A stretch of DNA of 22,324 nt from CANJDH01 sp964443245 (GTDB lineage: Bacteria; Pseudomonadota; Gammaproteobacteria; Burkholderiales; JAEUOS01): positions 1-22,324 of the forward strand of contig CAYUEG010000054.1 in the NCBI GenBank assembly GCA_964443245.1, written 5' to 3'. Position 1 is the first letter of the stretch. Every line of letters starts with the position of its first letter. Below the pieces are notes generated by a model. The model made no database searches. It was given only the letters and a program-made list of their open reading frames with translations, and was not told the origin of the DNA. Below are positions 22,299 through 22,324 of this stretch, piece by piece. The translations under genes and the position numbers were made by a program.

Positions 22299-22312
22299 TG
22301 TCAACGTTGACA
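22299..22312. promoter_or_regulatory. perfect 14-bp palindrome TGTCAACGTTGACA
   Basis: A fully symmetric operator-like site with central CG. It contains TTGACA on both strands, so it could also serve as a -35 element for a plus-strand gene outside the window. No matching -10 was found on the minus strand. The form is like LacI- or TetR-type operators (inference). Confidence 0.45.
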
Positions 22313-22324
22313 TGATTTTTTCCT

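Noticed and set aside
1..22324. tRNA, rRNA, CRISPR arrays, toxin-antitoxin pairs or phage genes
   Set aside because: No cloverleaf, repeat-spacer series or recognisable module was seen on either strand by eye.

Overview
The window reads as a chromosomal stretch of a GC-rich, aerobic or facultative betaproteobacterium, possibly Rhodocyclales or Nitrosomonadales. That placement is inferred from Shine-Dalgarno-led genes, a Liv-type transporter joined to CoA-ester degradation genes, a FimV-type domain protein, and REP-like GTGGGAGCG elements. No rRNA, tRNA, CRISPR array or intact transposon was seen. Two runs of exactly 100 N (6943-7042 and 11353-11452) are assembly gaps.

Region 1 (1-12780, all minus strand) is a catabolic supercluster. 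In transcription order it holds a periplasmic branched-chain-amino-acid-type binding protein (livK-like), an assembly gap, then livH, livM, livG and livF with overlapping or nearly touching ends. These are followed by a bifunctional enoyl-CoA hydratase/3-hydroxyacyl-CoA dehydrogenase interrupted by the first gap, a thiolase, a small secreted FimV-N-domain-like protein, an acyl-CoA dehydrogenase, a short-chain dehydrogenase, a PaaI-type hotdog thioesterase and a CurA-like NADP-dependent oxidoreductase cut by the window edge. Together they look like import of a carboxylic or amino acid followed by beta-oxidation: dehydrogenation, hydration, second oxidation, thiolysis, with a thioesterase as CoA-recycling valve. 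The actual substrate cannot be read from the sequence.

Region 2 (12781-17127). A divergent quinone-oxidoreductase-like gene on the plus strand shares an intergenic inverted repeat with livK and ends in a strong bidirectional terminator. The facing minus-strand genes encode a periplasmic metallo-beta-lactamase-fold protein, an extracytoplasmic solute-binding lipoprotein and a DUF1161 protein; the last two overlap by four bases and share a good sigma70-like promoter. A small muconolactone-isomerase-like gene runs the other way.

Region 3 (17078-20805) holds a TauE/SafE permease and an exported methyltransferase on the minus strand, a membrane-anchored methyltransferase on the plus strand, and a minus-strand pair: phytanoyl-CoA-dioxygenase-family oxygenase followed by a small lytic transglycosylase. 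A GntR/FadR-type operator candidate lies upstream of the oxygenase.

Region 4 (20806-22324) is accessory in character: a non-coding stretch with hairpins and an inverted GGGGAC motif pair, an unrecognised, visibly more A+T-rich gene for an exported protein of 321 residues, and upstream of it a REP-like element, a perfect 10-bp tandem repeat and a perfect 14-bp palindrome. No complete novel system is demonstrated. The best leads are the FimV-like protein inside the beta-oxidation cluster, the orphan exported protein with its repeats, and the candidate operators.
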